A stretch of DNA of 64,000 nt from Rothia aeria (GCA_002355935.1 AP017895.1:806001-870000), one strand, 5' to 3'. Shown: positions 39,402 through 49,216, counted from the stretch's first letter. Notes: generated by a model from the sequence alone, not told the origin. Made by a program: numbers and translations.

Positions 39402-39814
39402 CGTATGAAATTTTCCTTGTGTTTAGGTGAATGTGAGTGAGCGTCCCGCCCAAGGCGCACAACACGCTGTGCGCAGCATATACAGCAGGTCATGCGGCCC
39501 GCCACGCAGCGGAATGCAAAAATATTCTTGCCCGTATGATAAGTCGGTCACGTAAGAAACGCCTTGAAGAGACCTGTTTATTATTCCACAGCAGAGGCAG
39601 TATTGAATATTTTCTAAAACTCAAGTGAACCGTGAAAGATACCCCTATATGCTGGCGCTTAAACCTGCCCTCTGAAAGCCATTGGCGCCCAAGAGAAAAC
39701 CACCACTAAACCTACCTATTTGGGGATAAAAATTATCTGGGCCCCACACGCTACACCCACAATTAGCGTATGGGGCCCAGATAAGTCTGTGTGCTGATCG
39801 CTCGTAAACCTTGG
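39402..39814. other. 413-bp gap between glycine-rich genes 4 and 5
   Basis: No gene recognised. It holds the AT-rich leader of gene 4, including TAAAACTCAAGT at 39615-39626, and the terminator of gene 5 at 39735-39782. Confidence 0.5.
39735..39782 (-). terminator. terminator of glycine-rich gene 5
   Basis: ATCTGGGCCCCACACGCTA pairs with TAGCGTATGGGGCCCAGAT with one or two mismatches, 33 bp after the gene's stop; a loosely T-rich run, including TTTTT, follows on the minus strand. Confidence 0.8.
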
Positions 39815-41245
39815 TTAAGGCCAGGGATACATTTTCCCGTCATGGTCGATCTGGTTGTTGCGTGACGGGCAGAACGAGTACTGTGCCGTACCGTCCGTGA
39901 ACTCTTCACGGTTCTTGCCTCGGCTGTACCCAACCATCTCAACATGTGCGTCAAGCACATTGCTGTTCACATAGTTGCCGCCCGCGCCGCCAGCACCAGA
40001 AACAGCACCGGCGCTCACCGCGTACGTTTGCGGTTTGGAGTTATTCGCAAGCTGGTCGGTGGTTTGTGCACCAACCACCACGGCCGCACCCGAACCGCCG
40101 CCGCCATAGCCGCCGCCACCGCCACCAGAGACAATGTACGCCGCCACGTTATAGTCGTAGGTTTGTGCGTTTTCCGGCAGGGTAGCGGCAATATTCGTGA
40201 CATACCCGTAGGCGGCCACACCGTCACCGCCGTGCCCGAAGTCGCCGGTGCCACCAGCGGCCCCTGCGACACCACGTGAGCGGATCTGCGACTGCGGTGT
40301 GTTTGTGAACGAGAGCCCGCGGGCGCTTCTGAACGTGGGGTTGCTGCCGCCGCGTGCGCCTCGGCCGATGTTCCTGCCTGCGGTAGCTCCTGAGGGGGCA
40401 ATAATTCGGCCGGCGCCGTACTGGGCGTATACCTCTTCAGCGTTTTTGCTGGGTTTGCTGGCCTTTGATTCACCGCCGTCGCCGCCGTTACCCAGGTAGG
40501 GCGGGCTGTAGCGCGGAGCCCATTTGGGAACATCGGGGTCGAACTGCCGCCAGGTGGGCATTTTCGCCCCATCGGGCAGGTTCGTGCGGGAAGTGGCGAT
40601 AATGCCGCGTGCCCCGCCTCCGCCGCCTCCGCCGGCAACGGCAATGAGGGTTTCCGCGTCACCATCAAGCAGCACCAGCGCCGATGAGCCGCCGCCCGAG
40701 CCTGAGTAGATGATCAGGCGGTTGTAGTCTGCGCTGGTCATGCGCTCCTTATCGGAGTCTTCGTACACGTACTCCGGCATGAGCGCCGATGAGCCGCCGC
40801 GGGTGTAGCCGTCACCGCCGTCGGCGGGCTCATAGTAGTGGCCGATACCGCCAGCCGCCAAGTAGAAACGGTACTTCTGCCCGGGGGTGACTGCGATAAC
40901 TCCGCTTACTTCTGCGCCGTAGCCGCCTGAGCCGCCGGAGTAGTCGTCCATATCAACCCCGCCGCCTTGGCCGCCTTCAATGTAGAACCGCATGTACGAG
41001 ACACCGTCGGGGATGGTGATGTCTTCAACTGCGCGCTCGCGCGGGGCGCGTTCTGGGGCGACTTCGTGCATGTACTGGCGCAGACCGTAGGCGGAATCTT
41101 CACCGGGTTCGAGGTCAAAATGCAGACAGGGAGCGAGGTCCATGATGGAGGCGGAGTACGCCGGGATCGCGGTAGAAGCTACCACCGCGGGGGCAGCCCA
41201 AGCGGCCCCTTTAACAAGATTTCTGCGAGAAAATCCCCGGGTCAT
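39815..41245 (-). CDS. Tat-exported glycine-rich protein, paralogue 5
   Basis: 476 residues, frame intact. Signal GFSRRNLVKGAAWAAPAVVA, cleavage after PAYS. Mature part: ITIPDGVSYMRFYIEGGQGG, VTPGQKYRFYLAAGGIGHYY, GYTRGGSSALMP, AVAGGGGGGGARG and VSGGGGGGYGGGGSGA, then YSFCPSRNN. Two cysteines, APCLHFD and SFCPSR. It contains long Arg/Pro-rich insertions not shared by paralogue 4. AAGGA lies 8 bases upstream of the ATG. It is the first of the four-gene group, divergent from the luciferase-like gene. Probably a secreted structural or binding protein; not demonstrated. Confidence 0.8.
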   Translation of the reverse strand: MTRGFSRRNLVKGAAWAAPAVVASTAIPAYSASIMDLAPCLHFDLEPGEDSAYGLRQYMHEVAPERAPRERAVEDITIPDGVSYMRFYIEGGQGGGVDMDDYSGGSGGYGAEVSGVIAVTPGQKYRFYLAAGGIGHYYEPADGGDGYTRGGSSALMPEYVYEDSDKERMTSADYNRLIIYSGSGGGSSALVLLDGDAETLIAVAGGGGGGGARGIIATSRTNLPDGAKMPTWRQFDPDVPKWAPRYSPPYLGNGGDGGESKASKPSKNAEEVYAQYGAGRIIAPSGATAGRNIGRGARGGSNPTFRSARGLSFTNTPQSQIRSRGVAGAAGGTGDFGHGGDGVAAYGYVTNIAATLPENAQTYDYNVAAYIVSGGGGGGYGGGGSGAAVVVGAQTTDQLANNSKPQTYAVSAGAVSGAGGAGGNYVNSNVLDAHVEMVGYSRGKNREEFTDGTAQYSFCPSRNNQIDHDGKMYPWP

Positions 41246-41662
41246 GGCATGTGTCCTTGAATATGAGCGTGAGTGATATGAAGGGTGTGAAAACTCAACA
41301 CATTATTGCTGGCGCATATCTATACGCAACGTCGATAGTGTTAATAGGCGCGTGCTCTTCGGCGGGCGTCTGAGTATTCACCCGTCATTCTGCCATACGA
41401 AGGTGCAGAACTACTATTTGGTGACATTCAACTAGACATTTATTTTTATTTCAATATTTATGCGCAAATCCTTGAAAATCAACCGCGCAAAGTTGTATAA
41501 AAATAAGTAGTGTGATGAATATTTCGCGGAATATTTTACTGTGGACACAAACCTTCATAAATACTTGACTTGTAAAGTAATTGGGTTTAGGGTAGGTGGG
41601 CATAACCGAGAATTAGACATCCTGTGATAACAGCACACGGAACACACGGAAGGCAGCGAACA
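41246..41662. other. 417-bp AT-rich divergent promoter region
   Basis: No gene recognised. It separates paralogue 5 (minus) from the luciferase-like oxidoreductase (plus). The part from 41400 to 41600 is very AT-rich, and a good sigma-70-type promoter for the plus-strand gene lies at its right end. Confidence 0.5.
41565..41593 (+). promoter_or_regulatory. sigma-70-type promoter of the luciferase-like gene
   Basis: TTGACT (41565-41570), a 17-base spacer, then TAGGGT (41588-41593), about 70 bases upstream of the ATG at 41663. The -35 box and spacing are near consensus and the -10 is fair. Confidence 0.5.
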
Positions 41663-42732
41663 ATGAATGCTCACAAAACAACTCCCACCCTCGAACACCT
41701 CCAACCGGCGCCCGGCACCAGCAAGAAGCTCGGCTTCCTCTCCTTTGGGCACTGGGCCGAAATTCCCGGCTCGCGTGTGAACAGCGCCTCCGACTCGCTG
41801 CACCAGGCTATCGATTTGGCGGTAGGTGCCGAAGAGATTGGTTTGGACGGCGCGTTCTTCCGCGTGCACCATTTTGACCAGCAGCAGGCCACCCCGTACC
41901 CGCTTCTGTCGGCGATCGCCGCTAAAACCAGCCGCATTGAGCTGGGCACCGGCGTGATCGATATGCGCTACGAAAACCCGCTGTATATGGCCGAACTCGC
42001 CGCAATGTCCGACCTGATTTCCGCCGGGCGCTTGCAGCTGGGGGTCTCACGCGGCTCGCCCGAATCCGTTATCCGCGGTTTCGAGAGCTTCGGCTATTAC
42101 CCGCCGAAGGTGAAGATGAGAGTGCGATGGCACGCCGTCACCTCGACCTCTTCATGAAAGCAATTCAAGGTGAGGGCATGGCACCCTCTGTGCGAGTACA
42201 GGGCAAGTACGCCCCCGTGCAGCCGCAGTCGCCCGGCCTGAGTGAGCGCATCTGGTGGGGTGCGGGGACCGACAACACCGCCGTATGGACAGCGCAGCAG
42301 GGCCTGAACCTCATGTCTTCAACGCTGATGCTCGAAGATAAAGGCATGCCCTTCGACCAGCAGCAGGCCGAACAGATTCGCCTCTACCGCGAGGCATGGG
42401 TCAAAGCGGGGCATACCCGCGTGCCGCGCGTGTCGGTCTCGCGTTCGGTGATCCCCATTATTGATGCCGAGTCGGCGCGTTATTTTGGCCGCCGCGCGGA
42501 GGAAGATTCGCAGGATTACACCGGTATTATCGACAACACCTTCTCCCGGTTTGGGCGCAGCTACATTGGCGACCCCAACCTAATCGCCGAAGAACTAGCA
42601 CGTGACGCGGCCGTTCAGGCAGCAGACACCGTGCTGCTGACCGTGCCGAACCAGCTGGGCGTGGACTTCAACCTGCGGCTGCTCGAATCCATTGTGAAGG
42701 ACATTAAACCCGCGCTGACGGTGAAGGCGTAA
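41663..42732 (+). CDS. LLM-class flavin-dependent oxidoreductase (frameshifted)
   Basis: About 356 residues after repair. KKLGFLSFGHWAEIPG, GLDGAFFRVHHFDQ, IELGTGVIDMRYENPLYMAE and LQLGVSRGSPE are the luciferase-like TIM-barrel blocks that bind FMN or F420. The frame is lost at the CC of 42104-42105; one added base gives YYPPEGEDESAMARRHLDLF. GAAGG precedes the ATG at 41663 by 9 bases, and a promoter lies at 41565. Substrate unknown; the family includes alkane monooxygenase-like and coenzyme-dependent reductases. Convergent with the DUF559-like gene. Confidence 0.83.
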
Positions 42733-42811
42733 CGCGGCTGAACGGTTGAACCCCTGCCTGTGTGGGCCCCCGGCCTGCCCCGGCAGGGCACGGCTGGATA
42801 GTAAAGGATGG

Positions 42812-43585
42812 CTAGATAACGCCTTTGCGGTGGAGCTTACGCTCCACCGCATCGGGGCGATAACGCACATCCGCCCAAGTGAGATGCACAAAATCCCAGC
42901 CTTCGCCACGAATCGCCTCTTCGCGGGCTTTCTGGGCCGGGGTATCTTGCGGTGAAACATCCTGCGGCGGGGCGTGCCCCGGTGCGCCAACAACCTCAAC
43001 CACCACACCGTGCTCAACGAGTGCCGCACCCACCCGGAACGTCTGCAACGGGGTAGAAATCTGGTACTGCTGCACCGGCTCCAACCCGAGGTTCAGAAGC
43101 GCCACCCGTGCCAGCGTCTCGGCAGGTGAAGCGGATAAGGAGCTCATAGCAGCCGCCACACGGTGCGCATTCTTAGACCCCCGGCTTCTGCGCACCGCCA
43201 TGAGGCTATCGTGCAGCTCAGTATGCGTGAGCTCGGGGAAGGAACGCAGGGCGCTTTCGGCAATCACCATGGCCTCCGCGAAATTCGTATCGCGCACGCT
43301 CCCAATGGTCGCGGCCACGGGGTCAACCACCCGCAAACCGCCGGGTCCGGTCAGTATGGTGGCGCGGTGGCTGGGCTCATCCTGCCGGTACTGCAGGCCA
43401 CTATTGGTTGCCCCGCCGCTTCCTAGTACCTGGAGCTTATCGGGGACGCTCAGCGTTTGTATACCGTGAATAATGGCTGCGCTGCGGTGACTAAAGACGG
43501 GGTCACGCAGCACGCGGGCGTGCGCAATAATACGCGCCAAATGCTTATCAGCAGGGTTCAGCTCAGCCCACTCGGGGGCGCTCAT
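42812..43585 (-). CDS. DUF559/AbiEi-like actinobacterial protein
   Basis: 257 residues as called. An N-terminal RDPVFSHRSAAIIHGI segment and a C-terminal VVVEVVGAP ... GWDFVHLTWADVRYRPDAVER fit the common actinobacterial proteins with an AbiEi-like start and a VSR/DUF559 nuclease-like end. The Glu of VVEVVG and the Asp of ADVR may be active-site remnants. The frame stays open upstream to about 43640 and encodes DTVRLAQGQY, which looks like family sequence, yet has no start codon; the true N-terminus may be lost to another base deletion. A perfect 10-bp hairpin at 42827-42850 lies inside the 3' end. Function unknown. Confidence 0.65.
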   Translation of the reverse strand: MSAPEWAELNPADKHLARIIAHARVLRDPVFSHRSAAIIHGIQTLSVPDKLQVLGSGGATNSGLQYRQDEPSHRATILTGPGGLRVVDPVAATIGSVRDTNFAEAMVIAESALRSFPELTHTELHDSLMAVRRSRGSKNAHRVAAAMSSLSASPAETLARVALLNLGLEPVQQYQISTPLQTFRVGAALVEHGVVVEVVGAPGHAPPQDVSPQDTPAQKAREEAIRGEGWDFVHLTWADVRYRPDAVERKLHRKGVI

Positions 43586-43636
43586 GTACTGCCCCTGGGC
43601 GAGCCGAACCGTATCGCCGCCGCGCTGCCCACCGTG

Positions 43637-43675
43637 AAAAACTGGGGGTCAGGCCCTTCACTAAGACCAGTTTTT
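43637..43675. repeat. orphan terminator-like inverted repeat
   Basis: AAAAACTGG pairs with CCAGTTTTT, with an additional inner GTC/GAC pairing; T5 follows the stem on both strands. No gene ends here in either direction, so it could be an attenuator in the leader of the DUF559-like gene or a leftover. Confidence 0.45.
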
Positions 43676-43942
43676 ATATTTTTTATTTTATTAGATAGTA
43701 TTTCATGCTTTTCCATACTGTTTATAAAAGCATTATGGCCTAAGGTTCGCTTCCCGGCGTACCCTAGCCTGTGGATAATAGCGGTTTAAACGGAAATATC
43801 CACAAGCTGAGCATAAAACCCCGTCACGGCGCGTCACATAATCCGCCCGCACAAGACACCCGACCCAGACACACCAGCCCCGGGGCAACTAATAGAAACC
43901 CAAGAGAAAAGCACCCCATCTGCGCCCGCAGCATTTTATAGA

Positions 43943-45727
43943 ATGGGGAGCATGGCTGATGAACTGTACTCCCGCATCCCCGACACCCCCATAAGCGACG
44001 ATACCGCCCGGCTTGAACGCATCCGGGGTGCCCTTGAGAAGCTTAACTACAGTTACGACGGGGTGCGTGAACTGCTGGGGGAGCGCGCCTTTGAAGCGAT
44101 GGCGCGCGACCAGGTTGTGCCCGGCACCTGGCGGGTACAGAACATCCTTGATGATGCGCACACCACCGACCCCGACCGCCGCCTGGCGCGCATAATCGGG
44201 TTTTTCCTGTTCGCACGCACCCTAACCCGCACGGAACTTGCCGATGCGCTCGGCGGCGAACCCGCGCTGAACGACCTTATCGCGGCACACCTCGTGGAAC
44301 CGACGGAGTCAGAAAATACCCACACCCCCGAGAATCCCGGCGAAGAACCGCATTACCGCGCCGTGTTTGACCTGCGCCCGCATTCGGCTGATGACGGCAC
44401 CGAGCTGTGGGTGGCCTCCGATTTGGGGGCGCATCAGCGACCCGGGGTGCTGCGCAAGGACCACGTGCTGGGTATCGGGCAGGCATCCCTAACCCTGGCG
44501 CAGATTACCGAGCGCACCCCCGTGGCGCGTGCCCTCGACGTGGGAACCGGGTGCGGTATTCAGACCTTCCATCTGCTCGCCCACGCAGACCACGTAACAG
44601 CCACCGATATTTCGCCGCGCGCCCTCGCCTTCGCCCGATTTAACCTGCTGCTGAACGCCCCCGCCCTGAAACTCGACCCGCAGAACCTTGAAGCACGCGT
44701 CAGCCTCCGACAAGGCTCTTTGCTGGAACCCGTGGCGGGGGAGCAGTTCGACCTTGTGGTCTCAAACCCGCCGTTCGTCATTACCCCGCGCCGCGCAAAC
44801 GAAAGCAGCGACGACCAGTTCACGTACCGCGACGGCGGGCTGCCCGGTGATGATATTGTCAGCACGCTTATTCGGCGCATCCCCGAGGTGCTGGTACCCG
44901 GCGGGCGCGCCCAGATGCTCGGCAACTGGGAAATTCACCGCGACAACACAGGCGAAGCGCAGCCCTGGGATGCGCGCCTGCGCACCTGGTTCGCCGAATC
45001 CGCCACCGGCACCCCGAGCGAAGCGTGGGTAATTCAGCGCGAAGTGCTCACCCCCGAATCCTATGCGGAAACCTGGCTCAAAGACGCGAGTGAAAACCGC
45101 GACCGTGACCACTACGAGAGCACCTACCGTGCCTATCTCGACGACTTTAAAAACCGGAACGTTCATTCTATTGGGTTCGGGATGCTCTGGCTCCGCCGCC
45201 CGGCACACACCACCGAAACCGTACCCCTGAACCGGTTCGAAGACATCACCTACCCCATAGCCCAGCCCATCGCGCAAAGCATCACCGAGGCCGTGGCACG
45301 CTTCGACCGCCTCACCGCCCTGACCGATCAGGCGCTCACCGAAACCCACCTGGTGGTCGCCGAAGACGTGACCGAAGAACGTCACGGTCGCCCCGGCGCC
45401 GAGCATCCGAACGTGATCCTGCTGCGCGCCGGATCCGGGCTGTGCCGCACAATCCTGCTCTCAACCGAAACCGCCGGATTCGTCTCCGCATGTGACGGCG
45501 AGCTGAGTATCGGGCAGATTCTGGGGGCGCTCGCCATGCTCCTGGGCTGGGAAGACTACACACCGGATGCGCACGCCGCCTTCGGCACCGAGAACGAGCA
45601 TCCGCGCGACACCCTGCTGGTCGCTGTCCGGGAACTCATCGAAAAAGCTTCCTACACTTCGCAGACGAAAACGGCTAACCCCACCTGCCCCATGCTAAAA
45701 AGGCTCTTTATTCCAATAAAGCGTTAA
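43943..45727 (+). CDS. SAM-dependent methyltransferase with NPPF motif, actinobacterial long form
   Basis: 594 residues. An N-terminal 160-residue winged or helical domain precedes a class I methyltransferase domain with ALDVGTGCGIQTFHLL (SAM site) and VVSNPPFV (amino-group methylation motif of the RsmC/PrmC/N6-adenine type). The C-terminal 200 residues are family-specific. This organisation is a conserved actinobacterial protein, probably an rRNA or protein methyltransferase; target unknown. The start may be 43943 or the in-frame ATG at 43952. The stop codon lies in the loop of a long terminator hairpin. Confidence 0.82.
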   Translation: MGSMADELYSRIPDTPISDDTARLERIRGALEKLNYSYDGVRELLGERAFEAMARDQVVPGTWRVQNILDDAHTTDPDRRLARIIGFFLFARTLTRTELADALGGEPALNDLIAAHLVEPTESENTHTPENPGEEPHYRAVFDLRPHSADDGTELWVASDLGAHQRPGVLRKDHVLGIGQASLTLAQITERTPVARALDVGTGCGIQTFHLLAHADHVTATDISPRALAFARFNLLLNAPALKLDPQNLEARVSLRQGSLLEPVAGEQFDLVVSNPPFVITPRRANESSDDQFTYRDGGLPGDDIVSTLIRRIPEVLVPGGRAQMLGNWEIHRDNTGEAQPWDARLRTWFAESATGTPSEAWVIQREVLTPESYAETWLKDASENRDRDHYESTYRAYLDDFKNRNVHSIGFGMLWLRRPAHTTETVPLNRFEDITYPIAQPIAQSITEAVARFDRLTALTDQALTETHLVVAEDVTEERHGRPGAEHPNVILLRAGSGLCRTILLSTETAGFVSACDGELSIGQILGALAMLLGWEDYTPDAHAAFGTENEHPRDTLLVAVRELIEKASYTSQTKTANPTCPMLKRLFIPIKR

Positions 45728-45760
45728 AAACACCGCTTTATTGGAATAAAGAGCCTTTTT
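45697..45760. terminator. 27-bp perfect hairpin spanning the methyltransferase stop codon
   Basis: From AAAAGGCTCTTTATTCC to the matching GGAATAAAGAGCCTTTT, the two arms extend to 26-27 perfect pairs around a 10-base loop that includes the TAA stop. A T5 tract ends the right arm, so it is an efficient terminator on the plus strand, and also on the minus strand. Confidence 0.85.
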
Positions 45761-45794
45761 ATGCCCCGCCCGGCACACCCCCTACACTAAAAGA

Positions 45795-46214
45795 ATGAGC
45801 ATACAAGAGCACAACCAGATGATGAGCACCGAATCCTGCTGGGAAACAATACGGGAAAACACGCTCGGGCGCCTCGTCATCACCGACGGCCAGTTCGTAG
45901 ACGTACTACCAGCCTTCTACGGGGTCACCGGCGACGAAATCTACCTGCGCACCACCCGCGGCGACAAACTCTCCTCCGTGGTGGTCAGCCGCCGCGTAGC
46001 ATTCGAAATCGACGAACCCCTGCCGGAAGGCATACGCACCGTCATCGTCCAAGGGGTGGCGCACTGGCTGCCCAACGAAATGACCCCGGATGTGGTGCAC
46101 ACTCTAGGGTTGCGTCATTTTAGCGACGGCAATAAGATGCAGTGGGTGCGCATTGAGCCGCGCAAAGTATACGGCCGCGAATACCGGCTGGTTGAAACCG
46201 ACAGCGGGCAGTAG
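45795..46214 (+). CDS. pyridoxamine 5'-phosphate oxidase-fold flavin protein
   Basis: 139 residues. CWETIRENTLGRLVITDG, then DVLPAFYGVTGDEIYLRTTRG and VVSRRVAFEID with EGIRTVIVQGVAHWL fit the split-barrel flavin-binding proteins of the PNPOx-like group, which bind FMN or F420 and reduce small substrates. It starts 34 bp after a strong terminator, so it has its own promoter. Substrate unknown. Confidence 0.75.
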   Translation: MSIQEHNQMMSTESCWETIRENTLGRLVITDGQFVDVLPAFYGVTGDEIYLRTTRGDKLSSVVVSRRVAFEIDEPLPEGIRTVIVQGVAHWLPNEMTPDVVHTLGLRHFSDGNKMQWVRIEPRKVYGREYRLVETDSGQ

Positions 46215-46415
46215 ACACAGCCCACACCACGGGCACCAGCCCGCAGGGCGAACCCGGCGCGCTGCCCCACCGCACCCTAACTTGCGCCCGCCACATTAAT
46301 GGCTTTACATAGAGGGAACACCCGGCGCGTTGCGCCGCCAATGGGAGTTTCGGGCGCACTATGCGCTATTGTTGAATCGCATCTAGACTGAAAACCACCC
46401 CACACGAGGAGAGCC

Positions 46416-49216
46416 GTGCCCACCAAGGCAAAGAACGGAAAAGCCCTACTGATCGTTGAGTCCCCATCGAAGGTGAAGACCATCAGCGGTTACTTAGGCG
46501 GCGAATTTCTGGTGGATTCGTCCATGGGACATATCCGCGACCTGCCGCAGCCTTCCGAACTGCCCGAAAACCTGAAAAAAGGCCCGGTCGGCAAGTTCGC
46601 GGTCAATATCGACGACGATTTTGACCCCTACTATGTGGTCAACCCCGACAAGAAGAAAAAAGTCGCCGAACTCAAACGCAAACTCAAAGACGTTGATGCC
46701 CTCTACCTCGCAACCGATGGTGACCGCGAAGGTGAGGCAATCGCCTGGCACCTCAAAGAGGTTCTGAAACCCAAGGTTCCCGTCTACCGCATGACCTTTC
46801 CCGAAATCACCCGCGAAGCCATTGAACGCGCCTTCGGGAACTGCGCGATATTGACCTGCACCTGGTCGATGCCCAAGAAACCCGCCGTATCCTTGACCGT
46901 ATCTACGGTTACGAAATCTCACCCGTGCTCTGGCGCAAGGTCGGCCGCGGGCTATCTGCGGGCCGTGTACAGTCCGTAGCAACCCGCCTCGTTGTTGAAC
47001 GCGAACGCGAACGCATGGCCTTCGTCGCCGCCAACTACTGGGATCTGACCGGGCATTTCATCACCACCAGCAACGAGGGCTTTGACGCCAAACTCGTGGC
47101 GGTTGACGGCACCCGAGTTGCCACCGGCAAAGACTTCGCCGACGACGGCACCCTCACCTCCACTAAGGTCACCCACCTCTCAGAGGCGGATGCGCGTACC
47201 CTCGCCGAAGCCCTCACCGCCGCCCCCTTCGCGGTGCGCTCGGTCGAAACCAAACCCTATAAACGCCGCCCCGCCGCGCCGTTCACCACCTCAACCCTGC
47301 AGCAGGAGGCGGCACGTAAGCTGCGCTTCTCATCGCGCGTAACCATGCAGGTTGCCCAGCGCCTCTACGAGAGCGGCTACATTACCTACATGCGTACCGA
47401 CTCGGTGGCACTCTCAGACCAGGCCGTGAAGGCGGCACGCCGCCAAGCATCCGAACTCTACGGCACCGAATACGTGCCCTCCGCGCCGCGCACCTACGCC
47501 TCCAAGAGCAAAAACGCGCAGGAAGCGCACGAAGCAATCCGCCCCGCAGGCGACGCCTTCCGCACCCCCGACGCCGTGCGCGGCGCGCTCTCCAACGACG
47601 AATACCGGCTGTACGAGCTGATCTGGAAACGTACCGTCGCCTCGCAGATGGCAGACGCCACCGGTTCGACCGCATCCGTGCGGTTGGGAGCAACCGCATC
47701 CAACGGGCGCGACGCCGAGTTCGCAGCATCCGGCACCGTCATTACCTTCCGAGGCTTCCTCGCCGCCTATGAGGAAGGGGTGGACGCAACCCGCCTGGCA
47801 GAACGCGACGCCAAGAACGCCGAGAAACGCCTGCCCGCGCTCGCACAGGGTGACCCGCTCACCGCCAAGAAACTTGAAGCCGCCGGGCATGAGACCCTGC
47901 CCCCGCCCCGCTACACTGAGGCTTCGCTCGTGAAAACTCTTGACGAGCTGGGCATTGGACGCCCCTCCACCTACGCCGCCGTGATTTCAACGATTATGGA
48001 CCGCGGCTATGTGCAGGTGCGTTCCGGTTCGCTCGTGCCTTCGTGGACCGCGTTCTCGGTGGTGCGGCTGCTTGAAAACAGTTTCGGCCCTTACGTGAAC
48101 TACGAGTTCACCGCGCAGATGGAAGAAGACCTTGACCGTATTGCCCGCGGCGAGGAGTCGCGTGTGGAGTGGCTGGGTGCCTTCTACTTTGGTGGCGGGG
48201 CGCAGAAAAAGCGCGGGCTCAAGCCGATTGTGGATAATCTGGGCGATATTGATGCTCGCGATATTAACTCGATCCGCATTGCTGACGGCATTGTGTTGCG
48301 CGTGGGTAAATTCGGCCCTTACCTTGAGGCTGAAGGCACCGTCAATACCGAAACCGGTGAAGTTTCTGACCCCGTGCGCGCTAATGTTCCCACCGATTTG
48401 GCGCCTGATGAGCTGACCGCTGAGAAGGCGAAAGAGCTGCTTGAGCAGGGCAAATCCGATGGGCGCGTGCTCGGCACCGACCCGGCCTCCGGGAACCAGA
48501 TTATCGCCCGCGACGGGCGCTACGGCCCGTACGTTACCGAAGTTATCGAAGAGATGACGGAGGAGCAGATTCAGGCGTACCTGGATGCGCAGCCCACCGA
48601 ATACTACAAGAACGGCAAACCCAAGCCGAAGAAGAAGCCTAAGCCCGCTAAACCGCGCACTGCATCGCTTTTCAAATCTATGGATTTGGCGACCGTAACT
48701 CTAGAGGATGCGCTCAAGCTCTTGAGCCTGCCGCGCGTGCTCGGTACTGATGCGGAAGGCAACGAAATTACCGTGCAGAATGGGCGGTTTGGGCCGTACC
48801 TGAAGAAGGGTACCGACTCGCGGTCGATTGGGTCTGAGGAAGAGATCTTCACGATCACCCTTGAACAGGCGCTCGATATTTATGCACAGCCTAAACAGCG
48901 CGGACGTGCCGCCGCTAAGCCCCCGCTCGCCGAACTCGGGGTAGACCCGAACAGCGAAAAGAATATCGTGGTCAAAGACGGGCGGTTCGGGCCGTACATT
49001 ACCGACGGCGTTACCAACATTACGGTGCCGCGTTCGGAAACCATCGAATCGCTCACCCATGAGCGCGCCGTCGAACTGCTGGCCGAGAAGCGCGCTAAGG
49101 GGCCTGCGAAGCGTAAGACCGCGGCGAAAAAGACAACCGCCAAGAAGAGCACCGCGAAAAAGACAACCGCTAAAAAGTCCACTACTGCAAAGAAGACTGC
49201 GGCTAAGAAGGACTAG
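46416..49216 (+). CDS. topA: DNA topoisomerase I (frameshifted near residue 140)
   Basis: 933 residues after repair. TOPRIM domain: [17 protein letters not shown] with its Glu and [15 protein letters not shown] (DxDxE). The active tyrosine is in [13 protein letters not shown]. Four C-terminal repeats of the form RVLGTDxxxGNxI...DGRYGPYV and a Lys/Ala-rich tail ([15 protein letters not shown]) match actinobacterial TopA, in which the basic tail promotes processive relaxation of negatively supercoiled DNA. The frame is broken at the G-run 46836-46838; one added G gives [20 protein letters not shown]. Because TopA is essential in Actinobacteria, this break is very probably a sequence error. The start is an ATG or GTG-type codon (GTGCCCACC) after GAGGAGAG. 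Confidence 0.96.

Noticed and set aside
33787-41245. LPxTG or other sortase anchoring in the glycine-rich proteins
   Set aside because: No LPxTG motif, C-terminal hydrophobic segment or basic tail is present in any of the five copies.
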